A stretch of DNA of 64,000 bases from Dipteris shenzhenensis (taxonomy: Eukaryota; Polypodiophyta; Polypodiopsida; Gleicheniales): the NCBI GenBank assembly GCA_047967505.1, contig CM106539.1. The stretch is one strand, 5' to 3'. This document shows, piece after piece, positions 1 to 11,479 of the stretch. Each line of letters starts with the position of its first letter. The stretch's first letter is position 1. The position numbers and the translations under genes were made by a program. The notes under the pieces were generated by a model that made no database searches, was not told the DNA's origin, and saw nothing but the letters and a program-made list of their open reading frames with translations.

Positions 1-11
1 AAAGCGCTGTC

Positions 12-17
12 TATAAA
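12..17 (+). promoter_or_regulatory. possible TATA box of the kinase gene
   Basis: TATAAA sits about 35 bases upstream of the chosen ATG, which would leave a very short leader. An upstream ATG at 43 in another frame opens a short frame overlapping the kinase start. The same box is present in the right-hand inverted copy. The position is suggestive only. Confidence 0.3.
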
Positions 18-51
18 GAAGCTTGGACGCAAGTTTTAGCTATGCGATATT

Positions 52-993
52 TTGAAGATGATGATGGAGTCCCTCACTTCTTCTTCTTCTTCTTCTTCTT
101 CTTCTCATCAGGCACTCATTGCCACTCTCTCCTCAACCTCCTCCAACTGTAAGCCTCAGTCTTCCTACTCCCTGGGAGCTCAAATAGGAGCCGGCACAGA
201 CTCCATCGTCACAACCTGCGCTCATAACCCCTCCGGCAACCAGTTGGCTTGTAAATCCGTCCCTGCTTCCCAACGCAACAGCTTCCAACGCCTCCGCACC
301 GAGCTCCGCATCCTCACCCTGCTTCGCGGTCACCCCAACATCGTCTCCCTCCATGACTACTGGGAGGACCACCAATCCGCCTTCCTCGTCCTCGAGCTCT
401 GCCGTGGCGGGAACATGTTCTCCCGCTTGACCCAATGCCGCTCCCTGTCCGAACCAGAGGCTGCTCGCGCCTTCAAGTCCATTGCACAAGCCGTCGCCTT
501 TTGCCATCAGCACGGCGTTGTGCACAGGGATCTGAAGCTGGAAAACTTGCTCCTGCCGTCCGTGGAAGCTGACTATAGCGAGATCAAGCTCGCCGACTTC
601 GGCCTCTCCGCCGATTACTATGGCGACCAGGGTTGCAGTGGGATGATCGGGAGCCCATTTTACGTGGCACCAGAAATCTTACACGGCCGCAAATACGGTC
701 CGCAGGTGGACGTGTGGAGTCTAGGAGTCATACTTTACATGTTTCTCAGTGGTTATGCTCCTTTTGCCGGTGACACTCATAGCGATACCCTTCGAGAAGT
801 CATGTATGGGAGTCTGCAGTTCGACTCTGAACCTTGGCCGACCGTGTCCCTTCAAGCACAGAACTTGATTCGGAAGATGCTAGTGAGAGATCCTTCTCGA
901 AGGGTGAAGCTTCCCGACGTCGTACATGATCCTTGGATCGCAAATCATGCAGGCTGCTCACTGCTCGCCCCCATGTCATGCAGTAAGGAGTGA
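52..993 (+). CDS. CAMK-type Ser/Thr protein kinase, PPCK/PEPKR2/CDPK-like, intact
   Basis: The single 313-aa frame transfers phosphate from ATP to Ser/Thr and has a complete catalytic core. The glycine loop is degenerate (IGAGTDSIV, 45-53). The other core residues are ATP lysine K68 in LACKSV, helix-C glutamate E84, the HRD loop (158-160) with N165, DFG (182-184), and the APE motif (206-208) after GSPFYV. DVWSLGVILY follows at 220-229 and a DPSRR-HDPWI C-lobe ends near 296. There are no EF hands or autoinhibitory segment. Length and layout fit PEP-carboxylase kinase (~280 aa) or the kinase part of PEPKR2/CDPK-related proteins; I cannot choose between them, and the substrate is unknown. Residues 10-18 are a poly-Ser run coded by a TTC/TCT microsatellite. 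No intron is seen. A TATAAA at 12-17 lies close upstream, but more promoter lies off the window. A second, internally deleted copy lies at 29,178-29,417. Confidence 0.85.
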   Translation: MKMMMESLTSSSSSSSSSHQALIATLSSTSSNCKPQSSYSLGAQIGAGTDSIVTTCAHNPSGNQLACKSVPASQRNSFQRLRTELRILTLLRGHPNIVSLHDYWEDHQSAFLVLELCRGGNMFSRLTQCRSLSEPEAARAFKSIAQAVAFCHQHGVVHRDLKLENLLLPSVEADYSEIKLADFGLSADYYGDQGCSGMIGSPFYVAPEILHGRKYGPQVDVWSLGVILYMFLSGYAPFAGDTHSDTLREVMYGSLQFDSEPWPTVSLQAQNLIRKMLVRDPSRRVKLPDVVHDPWIANHAGCSLLAPMSCSKE

Positions 994-2197
994 GTCATGT
1001 ATTGCGAGAGCTTGGAACACAGATCAACGACTACGACGGATCTACAGCTCGACCATGATGGTTTCTCGCATGCACTGCCGAAATGACAGCTCACACAGTT
1101 GCGGAGGATCCCAGCTTCAAAGACATGCATTTCTGCATGCTTTTCCATGTACTGTGCAGCTTTGCCGGCTTTGACAAATTGAAAATTATCATAGCGACGA
1201 CTCTTGGTTGAGCGATGCTGTTCTGGATTTGGAGATATTATTTATAAAACAAAATGACTTATCCTCGTGAATCTTTTTCTCAGATTTATTTTGGGCTACT
1301 CATGGTTAATGGGCAGCAACATTGTCCAATTAGTAGCTCATTTCTTTACAAAGTGAGCTAGAAATGGAGCACAAACATGGTGAAATCTTGATCAACAACA
1401 AAGAAGAGAATGCCCTCTAGGTCATTGCTTTGTTTTGGCAAACACTTTCATCCATCTACAAAGATAATATAGAAGAATAATAGGCCTTGCCCTGTAACTC
1501 GTGACTCATCTTTTTTCCACCTTTCCTTCTCGAAGATTAAGTTGACCCAATCACGTAGATATGTTCTATAAAATTTTCAAGAAAAAGTGCACTAAGTGGG
1601 CATAACCTTCAAGGACTTAAAGTTAAATATGAGCTCATTGGAACTCATTGCTTGTGGAGTACATAGGTAGGAAAGAAGGACCCTCTCCTAGTCTTAGTAA
1701 AGCGAAATTGTGGAATGAATTCTCTTCTCACAAAGAACTCTTAAGCTTGAGGAAATTGTAATAATCATCAATAGAGTTCCAACAATACACTTGAGCATTA
1801 CAAAAAAATTGGACTACAAAAGGGGCCTTGTAAGAGAGCCCTTGGCCCACAAGAACTTAGTATAATGTTGGCTAATGGAGGGTAACATAATATTGAAAAT
1901 GAGCTATTTCTCTATTCAATGGACCAAAGTTTTACGTAGACCTCCGACTTGCTGCCTCATCTTCCTTCATGTTTTTGAACTGTAACCAAATTGAAAAACC
2001 TAGTTTCTCAATCAAACTTGCACTATTTGTCCTTGAGCCAAATCCTCCCATCCAACTACCACACTCCTCGCATTCTCTCTCGTTTCTCTTCCTTCTCCCT
2101 CATTTTTAAGACATTTTGAATTTTTCTTGCTCCAACACTATTTTCAATTTTCCTCCTTTCTTTGAGCTTGGAAGCTTCTCTCTTTGTTCTCCCTATC
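994..2197. other. non-coding stretch 3' of the kinase
   Basis: About 1.2 kb of AT-rich sequence between the kinase stop and the copia LTR. I see no convincing coding frame, RNA gene or transposon ends. It probably includes the kinase 3' UTR and terminator near its start. The same sequence, inverted, is at 27,974-29,175. Confidence 0.5.
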
Positions 2198-2494
2198 TGA
2201 AGGAAACTCAATGGAAGCATAATAAAAAGAGTCGTTTATTCATGAGTAGGAGTTGCCTTAAGTAGGCAAGTGGTACAATGCATGTACCCAATAGAGAGAG
2301 CATCTCCAGATCCACTAATCCTCCACTAATCTCTCCACTGATTTCTCAGATTCCCTCAATCACACCCAGTGGAACCTTCTACCACCACCTAACCTAGTCA
2401 CAGTAACCACACATACACACCATGTGGTTACACACAAGCACACATATACCTTGTAATCCTTGGTATAGACCCATTACATCAATTTGTCCCAACA
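2198..2494 (-). repeat. 3' LTR of copia family X
   Basis: Read on the minus strand it starts TGTTGGGACAAATTG and ends TTTCCTTCA, giving a 297-bp LTR with TG...CA ends. A purine-rich GTGGAGGGA lies immediately before it as polypurine tract. A TACTTAAGG promoter-like box is present. It is the same family as the LTR at 4,662-4,942 but differs at many sites and small indels, so the pair is old or comes from two insertions. Confidence 0.75.
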
Positions 2495-2738
2495 GTCCCT
2501 CCACAAATTGGCCTCAACCCAGCAGTAGTTTATGGGAAGCTTCATGGCTTGCTCACATCTAGTAACAACGCTCATGACCCCAACATGTGACTCACTCTGG
2601 TTATGGCTCTTGGTTTATAATTGAGAGAATGGACAATGACTATGCATGGGAAGTTCCCATATCTGATAAGGTAAAACTCACACATAAGACTAACAATCAT
2701 TTAAGGGAGACATCCCACGGCAGAGATCCCTTATTGAC

Positions 2739-3532
2739 TCAAGACACAAAAGGGTCATCACCCTCATCAAGGTTGACTTGGGTGGTGAAAGCAGTGAGAG
2801 CATTAATCTCCTCCCATTCTTCTTCTTTTTCTAATTCTTCCACAAGATTTGCTGAGAGTTTCTTCTTAGTGTAGCACTCCTTTTCAAAATAATCAAGCTT
2901 TCCACAGAAATGGCACTTCATCTTGCTCTTGCTTGTAGATCCTTTGAAGTTTCTTTTGACTAGATATGCTTCACTTTCTTTACAGATATAGAGATGCCTC
3001 TATATCTACTAAATTAGATTCTAGTAGATTTGTAAGAGTAGTCACAATGGTACCATACTCATCAAGTAGACTTGTAAGCAATATAGCAATCACAATATCA
3101 TCATCAAGGTTAAATTGGATGCTTGATAGTTGAGTCAATATACTTTTAAGTTTTCATGAAGTTTAGGTGAGAGGATAGTGACTCTCGCTTATCGAGCTTC
3201 AGGTCAAAGAACTTAATGAGTAGACTATACTTGGAACACTTCCCCTGTGCTCCAAAGACAGTCTCAAGATGCTTCCATGCAACATGTGCAGTTTCACATC
3301 CATCAGTGTGATGAAGGAAGGAATCACTCAAGCCTAGTGCAATTATAGCCAATGCCTTTTCATCTTTAGTTAACCAGGTCCATAATGCTTCTCCTTCCCT
3401 AGTAGTAGGCTTCTTCTCTTTCCCATTGGAAATGTTCCAAATCCCCTTTTTCATGAGTACAAATTTGATTTTGGTCTACTATGTGTGAAATCCCTCACTC
3501 TCAAACTTATCTATCTTTGTTTTAGTAGCCAT
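2739..3532 (-). pseudogene. gag: copia family X gag (decayed), no pol behind it
   Basis: On the minus strand the frame starts at an ATG at 3,532 (MATKTKIDKFESEGFHT) and reaches two adjacent stop codons. It resumes as a 102-aa block (3,454-3,146) typical of copia Gag (UBN2/retrotran_gag_2 type), with WTWLTKDEKALAIIALGL and HVAWKHLE. After further breaks it ends in a 60-aa piece (2,921-2,739) with a zinc knuckle CHFCGKLDYFEKEC, in which the usual histidine is tyrosine. A stop follows, and within about 250 bp the polypurine tract and LTR; no protease, integrase or RT is present. Gag would form the virus-like particle and bind element RNA. This copy is dead and shares its stops with the copy at 26,640-27,432. 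Confidence 0.8.
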
Positions 3533-3830
3533 AGGGAAGCTGGTCTTACCAATAATAGCACTATCTAATCCCTTTACAAATCCTTAGAAAGAACCATCTT
3601 CATACAAGTGCATATTACAAGCAAGAAAGTCTGAGAATCCAAGGTTCTTTGCACATAGATAGTAGTAGGGAAATTGAGGTTTGGCTTGAATCTTGGTAAC
3701 CTTCCTATTGACAAACTTTGACTTATTCTTGATGGGCTTCTTCACTCTGATATACGTATGATTGGATGACTCACAAGAGGTAGTCATTTAACATGCAAAT
3801 CAATGAACACAATCACGTGTCATATGCAAT
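3533..3830 (-). other. leader region upstream of X gag, with junction filler
   Basis: It contains a 67-codon minus-strand frame (3,787-3,584) of no recognised family. Bases 3,821-3,830 (CATATGCAAT) belong neither to the inverted arm (ends 3,820) nor to the direct repeat (starts 3,831). They look like junction filler or a remnant lost from the other copies. Confidence 0.5.
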
Positions 3831-4490
3831 GAGCACATCACCCTTATAATTGCAAACAAATATGGCATCCATAAGCTCATGACTGAGTTATAATGCTCAA
3901 GCTCAAGCAAGATATAGTAAAACTTTCAGTCAAACTTTTAGTCAACATCAAGAGTCCCAAATTTATGTCGACTGGTCAACTGTCAAAGACCAAAAAATGG
4001 GATAAATGCTTGTAGAAACAAACCTCATCTTGGAGGGTGAAATTTAACTAATAGAGAGAAGCAATCAGAGGGATTTTATAGCAGTATGAAAGCTCTATTA
4101 CTAGAGAAGATCCCCTAGCAAGGATTTGCACAATGTCGCGTCAGGTCGTCTTTATGGATTGCACCATTTTTTATTGTTATTTGCCAATTTTGCCTTGAAT
4201 AGTGGAGCATTGGTGTTCAAAATTCATCTAGCAACCTCCTATAGTGTTTCCCAATAGCTGCTCAAACCAATTTTGGAATGGTGACTCCAGTTGGCAGAAT
4301 TATGCGAAATATCAACAACCTTTAAAAGTGTCAGCATGGACATTAAACGATATCATTCCCTTACCTCTGGACAATAGGCGATATCATTCCCTTACCTCTG
4401 GACATCAGATGATATCATTCCCTTACCTCTAGACCAAAGATTTTTTTGGTCAAGAGGAGTCTTCAGCACAAAGGGCTCGCGGAATGGTCC

Positions 4491-4493
<3 letters not shown>

Positions 4494-4560
<67 letters not shown>

Positions 4561-4580
4561 CAGAGAGAGAGAGAAAGAAT
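4494..4580. repeat. (GA)n microsatellite in X leader
   Basis: About 29 uninterrupted GA units followed by imperfect units. The homologous tract in D2 is at 37,721-37,807. Serine-rich and Arg/Glu-rich frames over it are artefacts. Confidence 0.95.
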
Positions 4581-4643
4581 AAGGAGAGAGGTGGGGTAGA
4601 TGATAATGTGGCATAGTGAGGGATGAAGGCTCAAGGAGGGTGA

Positions 4644-4659
4644 CGAGGCTCTAATACCA
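4644..4659 (-). other. primer binding site, copia family X
   Basis: On the minus strand TGGTATTAGAGCCTCG begins two bases inside the LTR end. It resembles the initiator-tRNA-Met primer site TGGTATCAGAGC with one change. It fixes the LTR end and shows the element points leftwards, towards the gag at 3,532. Confidence 0.7.
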
Positions 4660-4661
4660 CA

Positions 4662-4942
4662 TGAAGGAAATTCAAGAAGCATAATGGAAAGAGTTGTTTA
4701 TTCATGAGAAGAAGTTTCCTTAAATAGGCAAGTGATAAAATGCACGTGCCCAAGAGAGAGAGCATCTCTAGATCCACTAATCTCTCCACTGGTTTCTCAA
4801 TCAGGTCCATGATTCTCTCAATCACACCCACTGGAACCTTCTACCACCTAGCCTAGTCACACTAACCACACATACACACACACAAGCACACATACACCTT
4901 GTAATAATCCTTGTAGACCTGTTACATCAATATGTCCCAACA
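4662..4942 (-). repeat. 5' LTR of copia family X, in D1
   Basis: On the minus strand it runs from TGTTGGGACATATTG to GAATTTCCTTCA, 281 bp with TG...CA ends. It contains a TATTTAAGG box and an AATAAA-like stretch. With the leader (4,643-3,831), gag and 3' LTR it forms an LTR-leader-gag-LTR element across the arm/D1 junction. The D2 copy at 37,889-38,169 is instead joined to the Y element. Confidence 0.75.
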
Positions 4943-5394
4943 CTATCATGGGATGGACCCTCACATAAAAATGTCATCGTTTCCCTTCTCTAGTCACGTT
5001 TTCCTCCCATTTCACCTCCATTATTCCAAAACTTTCAAGCTTTTTGAATAAGATAACCTTACCTCCCTCTGTCTCTATTTGTTTTCAAGAGCTCCCTAAT
5101 GGGTCTCCTAATTCAAAAAAGTCATTATGTACGAATTCAAGCATCGGATTTCCATAGGATTTGTTCCAGCAGCTGTGTAATTTTGTCTTTCAATTGTCTA
5201 CGCATTCAAAAATTGCATTGGATGATAAGTTTGCAATATTGGATGGAAAAAATAGTTGGCAATCTAATTGAAACTTTAGACTAAGCTTAACCCTTAATCT
5301 ATTTAAATTAATCTAATTTATCCAATTTTAATAATCTTCCCTCCCCCTCCTCATTGTCGCCAACAACACTCCTGCTCCTCTGCCTTGTCGCCTC

Positions 5395-5431
<37 letters not shown>

Positions 5432-7394
5432 TTTCCCCTACTGGACTGCCACTGCCATCTGACTCCCTAATTTATAACCCTCCCTCCACCGCCCTCTATG
5501 CAGCCTAACCTACTCATCCCCCTTCGCCTTGCCGCCCCCCCTTCTTCTCTCTCTCTCTCTCTCCCTTTCTCTCACGTCGCACGTGCATAGCAATCTGTGT
5601 GCCAATATGCCTCCACCCTCTTTTAAACAAAGAAAATTGTTTAAATTTGTGCAACCACCGCACTATAATAGAACTAGCATGGTGGTTGCAAGGAAATACA
5701 TTTTCCTTTGTTTAGGATTCCGCACTAAAATATAACCAATGCGGTGGTTTCATTGGAAAATATATTTTCCTTCATTTAGGATTAACTTTTAGCCACTTGT
5801 TTAAAAATATTAATTGCACTCTCATTACATTAAAACAACATGCTATTCCAACCATTGGGTCTACCCGATGGCATAGGAAAAAAAATAAAATAAGAAAGGA
5901 GACCCCTCGATGCAAAATATGTGAACAATTGGAGACTCCAATGTGTGTCCCATGTGACCCATCCAATTAACATAAATACATTTTCTTTGGTTTACTTAGG
6001 AGTAGCTATAGCCATCTCATAGAACCAGCACAGTGGTCGCACTAAGCCAACATAAGTGTGGTGGTTCATAATCTAGATCAACATTGAAGAGCTGCACGTA
6101 GATGATAGGTGGTGAGCTGTGGGCAAATGACAGGTGGCAAGTTGTGTGTAGATAACAAATGGTGAGCTATGGGTAGATGACATGACAGACTGTGGATAGT
6201 CTAATGCACAAAGATATAGCACAAAGACTGAACAAATGAGGGTAGAACTACTCATGTAGTGTCATGTGTCAAGATTTGAGGTGTTTAGAACATCAAGTTT
6301 TGACAGATTGCGTCTCATTATTACACCAATAAGGTAATCATTACATTGGGACAAATTCTAGTGAGAGTACGAGTTTGTCTAAAATTCAAAATATTGCCCA
6401 CCAACCTGTCGCATTGTGGCCCCAAAACTACCCTAAAATAGTTCATTAAGGGAATTTTGGACTCAAAAAGGGCCTCTTTGATTAGGCCCTTAAGATTTGT
6501 GACAAGCATCCTAGCCAATGGGAAGGCTTGGGCATTAAAAGAATGGAGGATCCCATATTGGAGAGACCTCCCTTGGTCCCCACTAGGCTCCCACTTGCCT
6601 CCCTCTTGCCCCCACCACCTCTTGGGGCATTTACTCTCCCCTAGGCCCCTTGGCTTTTGTGCTAGTCCTTGCTAACCTCCTCCCTCTCTTGGTGGGCCCA
6701 AAAATTCACGAATTTTTTTCCCTTTAAAAAAAAGTTAAAAACATCCAAAAGTGTTCCCACCCCCAAACACCTCCTAGGAGTCCCCCCAAACTATCCCCCA
6801 TTGACTCAAGACCTTCTTGTCAGCCTCTACCTTCTCTCAACCTCTCAACCTTCTCTCAACCTCTTTCTCCTCCTCTCAATCCTCTTTCAACATCTTCCTC
6901 CCTCAACCTCCTCTCAATCTCTTCCTCCTTCTAACCTCTCTCTCTTTGCTTGCTCCCATTCCTTCTACAATGGTGAAGACCTCTCCTTCCCTTAGACCAA
7001 AGCTATTAATTCAATCTTGTATGGGTCGCATTTTGAAGGATGATAGTGACATTTGGATTCTTCAAGAGTTTAGGCTAATGTCTTGGGTCACAATGCAACC
7101 ATCTTCAATAGGTCCATTCAAGGTTTCAAGGAAGGACAGAGCAAACAAAAGAGAAGCATGGAAGGGTCACATTGTTGGATTTTGGATTATAAAGAAAGGA
7201 CTCAAAGTCAAGGTTTAGCATGTGTACATGGCTTGAGACATGAACTTGGATCCTGAAAATTGAACTTGCATTCCTTCAAATTGTATCTCTCTTTTGCATT
7301 GTCTCTTGTGCATAATGAGACTTCATTTGTCCATTCTATGCATGTGAATGTGTGTTGAGAAAGGTTACTATGGAGAGAATAGACATGTGGGAGT

Positions 7395-7395
<1 letters not shown>
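4943..7395. other. non-coding tract with CT-rich microsatellites
   Basis: No supported gene. It contains pure CT runs at about 5,399-5,428 and 5,547-5,572 and a pyrimidine-rich, CTCAACCT-rich stretch at 6,810-6,960. Near 5,690-6,060 there are imperfect repeats around a 'ggaaatacattttcctt' motif. The longest frame (133 codons, 6,817-7,218) begins in the pyrimidine tract and matches no family I know. Confidence 0.5.

Positions 7396-7474
<79 letters not shown>
7396..7474. repeat. (GA)n microsatellite
   Basis: About 39 GA units. The D2 copy (40,623-40,709) is 8 bp longer, one of the few differences between the duplicates. Confidence 0.95.
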
Positions 7475-7477
<3 letters not shown>

Positions 7478-7839
7478 TGAGGGGTGGAAGGGACATGGTA
7501 AGGGAAAGAGAGAGGAAGGTGTGTAATTAAAATGTAGAAACCTATAAACAACACAGCACACGATGCTCAGATAAAGGTGGAAAAAACTTTAAAATTGACA
7601 TATGGATTCTCACGAGTACAACTGGTAAAAAAAGTGTCGAATTCATGCGGTAGTCTAGGCTCCAAGGTCAGAGTCCACTTACCTGTCACCATCCACAACA
7701 AACCATTTGTTAGAACAAAATTGGCATCATGTGGGAAGATAGGTAATGCCTGTGTTCCCCAGCTTGTTATCACTTATACCAAAGAGACTTAGAACAACAG
7801 ATGGATTCTAAGAGTGAAAAGAAAAAAATTACTTGATTT

Positions 7840-8015
7840 AACAAGGGGGGTTAGTCCACACCCAAGAGTAAAGTCAACCTAATTGAAATAGTAGGCGAGG
7901 GGTAGTCCACACCCAAGAGTGAAAAGAGTTAAGTTGAAAGAATTTATCAAGGGGGTTAGTCCATTCCCAAGAGAAAAAGAAACTTAACTGAGTTACTAAG
8001 TAGGGGGTAGTCCAC
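7840..8015 (+). repeat. four-copy short interspersed motif GGGGTAGTCCACACC
   Basis: The core GGGGTTAGTCCACACCCAAG or a close variant recurs near 7,844, 7,897, 7,949 and 8,003. Spacing is a regular ~53 bp with A-rich spacers, and a weaker fifth copy lies near 8,286. The function is unknown. The D2 copy is at about 41,075-41,250. Confidence 0.6.
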
Positions 8016-8764
8016 ACCTACCAAAAGAGTCACTATTGACAAATAATTAAGAAAGGTAATCGATTTGTCCATGCCCTAACTAAAGACAGTCCAAGGCTCA
8101 ATTACATGGGCCATTAATTCATTGTGGATTAAAATTTTAGCCAAATTTCTTAACAATTTCCTATACAATATTAATAGGATGGAGCATCACTGGTATAGGG
8201 AGTGAGCGACAAGACACATTAGAAAGACAACATCTTAGGGGGGTGTGACAAAAGAGGGGATTAACTAACTTTGGACAATTAATTCATAAGGGGTCTTCCA
8301 CACCCATGTTCTATAAATGAGAAAAAAAAAAGTGAAACAATAGAAGATAAAGCAACTATTTTAATAAAGGAAGTAAGGAAGCATATAAATTAATAGAAAA
8401 TACAACAATTTAAGGATACTTCAATATATTGCTTCAATAAATAAAGCAATAAGGAATAAAGAGGGAACAAAGGCAATGAAAATCATGAATAAGTTTTAAT
8501 AATTGCTTTAGGAAAGTTTACAAGAGTCTAGGTTATTCTTGATCCAAATTAGGTTAATTAAATACTAAAAAAAGATAGAATTGACAGGGATGAAAAAGAA
8601 AACTAGAAAAAGGAAAATGTAACAAAGAAAAATGAAATAGAAATAATTATATAAGTAGACATTACTATACCACTGACTAGAAACACATATGTAAATAAAG
8701 TAAAAATACATATATGTAGAGAAAAGAAGTCCAATTGAAGAGAAATAACATGGGCTTATATATA

Positions 8765-8765
<1 letters not shown>

Positions 8766-8815
<50 letters not shown>
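8766..8815. repeat. (AT)n microsatellite
   Basis: About 25 AT units. D2 (42,004-42,028) is 22 bp shorter. Confidence 0.95.
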
Positions 8816-8819
<4 letters not shown>

Positions 8820-10660
8820 CATAACTCATATAAGTCTGTCGAGAGAGGCAGCCATAGGGTGAGCTGTAACCATCACCACCAACTAGCTCATAGAAGTGAA
8901 AATTCTACACCTCGAGCATTCCAAACTATCGGAGAAAAAGAACAAAGTCTGAGCCGTGAGGACTCGCCAAGCAAACGAGAAAACAAGGAGCCAAGAAAAT
9001 GAGAAAACAAAGAGCCTTGTTGAAGGCTTTACAACCATGCATAGAGCAATTGACGGAGACGCTGAACCAATTTTGTGGTCAAATGGAAGGCCAATATGCA
9101 TGTTATGAAGGTGGTGGCATACTGTAAGTGCCAATATGAAGAGCAAGTAGCATCAATACCACAGCCTTGTAGAAGTCATGACGGAGGGCCACCAATGAGA
9201 GAGCTATGCAGGAAGCTAGATGGGCCAAAGAATCGGGCCAACGTAAACCTGCAACAAAGCCAATAAAGATGAAAAGAAGGAGAAGGTGCCATAGCAACTA
9301 TTATGCACAAAAACTACGATCAATTTCAAATGCATCAATGGTCATGTAGTCAGGAGTAATAAAACGTTCATGTAGTTAGGACTTCAAGCCATCGAGTGAA
9401 CTAGGGGACTATAGATAATAAAGCTAGTTAAGAAGGATTTGAGGCTTATGATCATGCAAGTGACGATCATGTAAAACTCGAACTGCTACAAGCAAGGAGG
9501 AGCATTGGAAGGGAGACGCGGGTTGCCAATGGAGATAGAGAGGTGTTTCCAATGAAGGTAAGGAGTTTAAGATGCCAAATCACAGGTAGGAAGAGCACGT
9601 AGTTTGTAAGGGAACAAGCAGAGGGTAAGCACAAGGAGAAGATGGAGAAAATAGATGAGCTGTGATGTAGACAAGTTGTAAGCTTTGCAAGGGTCCTAGA
9701 AAGCATAAGATTAGAGATGTGAGAGTCGCTAGTGGAGTCGATCATGTACTTGAACGAGCTAGCTGAAACACAAATGAGACAAGTGCTTCCATGTTATAAT
9801 AAGTAATATGTAGGGAGAAGAGAACCTCAAAGAAGGTGTAGAGCTAACAACAAATGGTCCCGCATAGGTCTGGAGAAAAATCAAAAAAGTTTTGCAAAGC
9901 ATTATGAGCAAGCACGAGTGAAAAAAAGTCATCATGAGCTAGCAAGAGTAGAAGAAGGCAAGGCGAGAAGGGTATAGTTACAATGGAATGCCGTAGAGGA
10001 GAGGCAATGGGAGAAAGATGATTAGGGAGAGAGGCAGCACAAGACAGGGGTATTCATTCCATCAAATAGAAGAAGCACCATCTAGAGCCTTAATTCCCAC
10101 CGCTACCAACTGATGTATGCATGAGCGTCTTCATAATTACGCATTATCCACTTTGCCAACCCTCTTATCCATTCAATCCTTAACTAGTATGCTTAACGAT
10201 GCTTAATACTAGATTTTATAAAGCATGATTAGTTCATTTTCCACCCAACTTATACTAAGAGTACCCACATACTAAAGTCAAAAAATTAATTATTTAACAT
10301 AGTTACATGGTATACACTAATTTAAAGTGGGGGTTTAAAGGTTAATAAAACAATCGCTTAGCTAAGAAGATGATAATGTCAAGAATCAAGAATTTAGATC
10401 ACGCTTGCTCTGGGGTCTCATCATCCTCAATACATTATGCATCATGCCCAAGTTACTATCCTATAATGCAAAGTAGTATCACATGGAATATCTACAAGAT
10501 TACCAAGAAAATCAACACTCAAAAGTTAGGAGGGGGGAGAAATCTAAAAGAGAAAATGGGGGATGTGGAAATAAAATGGAACGAAAAGGGGGGAAACTAA
10601 AATTAAACTTTTTTTTTTTAATGGGGGGATATTCTATTTGTGAAGCAATGATCAAGTGAA

Positions 10661-10718
10661 AAAGTGTGTGTGTGTGTGTGCATACGCGTGCATGTGTGTG
10701 TGTGTGTGTGTGTGTGTG

Positions 10719-10767
<49 letters not shown>
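10661..10767. repeat. compound (TG)n(GA)n microsatellite
   Basis: TG runs flank CATACGCGTGCATG and then switch to about 18 GA units. The D2 tract (43,898-43,988) has 14 fewer bases in the GA part. Confidence 0.95.
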
Positions 10768-10769
<2 letters not shown>

Positions 10770-11205
10770 ATGGACTCATTGACATCTTTCTTTACTTCTT
10801 ATGTAGATATTTTTCCTTCCACCAAAGTCAAAACCTAACCCTTGGGGAGTCTCACCGAAACATTTCAAGCTTTTCATCCAAAGATTGGGGAGATAATGTT
10901 CTTGGGAGGGACTCCTACCTCCTTAACAAAATCCAGTAACTTTTTCTATAATGCATGCTACCAAGTACCTCGAAGAGAAGGTGCATATGGACTCCTCTAT
11001 CCTGTTCCTCTACTTTGATAGTCCAAAATGGCCTCTTCCAGATCCACCATTCTCTGTAGATGCATTTAGAATGAAGATGAGGTTTCATTAATGAAGTTTG
11101 CTTTAGGTTCTAAATCTATGGGGGTTAGTTGGTTCATGCCCTCCATTGTATTTGTTTCTACTTCAAATCAGTTTTCCTCCATAAAACAAAGACCATGTGG
11201 GTATG

Positions 11206-11479
11206 CAACAACCTAGATGAGGACTTTCTTGATAATCTTCTTTATCCAAGATGAGATGTTAGGGAAGGTTTTTATCAGAAATACTATTGTAGATATGTAG
11301 GTAAAGAAAGTTTAGTAATAAGATATCAATGTTGGAAAGGTCAACAACCTGGATGAGGACTTTCTTGATAATCTCCTTTATCCAACATGAGATGTTAGGG
11401 AAGGATTTTATCAGGGATACTATTGTAGATATGTAGGTAAAGAAAGTTTAGTAATAAGGTATCAATGTTGGAAAGGTCA
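11206..11479. repeat. 136-bp tandem duplication spanning a solo-LTR edge
   Basis: Units 11,206-11,341 and 11,342-11,479 are nearly identical (five or so mismatches). Both end in the first 14 bases of the neighbouring LTR (TGTTGGAAAGGTCA). The duplication therefore copied the LTR edge and happened after the LTR inserted. Confidence 0.85.

Larger units (their letters stand above)
1..3820. repeat. left inverted arm (partial inverted copy of segment L)
   Basis: This arm is the reverse complement of 26,351-29,468, matching base for base in the stretches I compared. The exceptions are a 690-bp kinase deletion and a 12-bp shorter TTC run in the right copy. Coordinates sum to 29,469 outside the deletion and 30,171 inside it. 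The arm reaches the window edge, so its true length is unknown. Its inner end is sharp at 3,820, after AATCACGTGT. It contains the kinase, about 1.2 kb of non-coding DNA and a gag-only copia element. Confidence 0.9.
8016..11205. other. non-coding tract with AT and TG/GA microsatellites
   Basis: It is AT-rich with no supported gene. It holds the AT tract near 8,768-8,815 and an A-rich segment at 8,300-8,700. A GA-rich stretch at 8,900-10,050 shows short minus-strand frames of no known family. The TG/GA compound microsatellite lies at 10,661-10,767. In D2 the corresponding region has a 23-bp insertion near 43,265-43,287. Confidence 0.5.

Noticed and set aside
133-525. 130-aa frame antisense to the kinase
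   Set aside because: A shadow of the GC-rich kinase coding strand with no domain of its own.
4392-4682. Serine/leucine-rich protein over the (GA)n tract, and similar frames at 7,208-7,561, 10,656-10,838, 40,435-40,796 and 43,892-44,161
   Set aside because: These are translations of microsatellites; their lengths change between D copies with repeat number.
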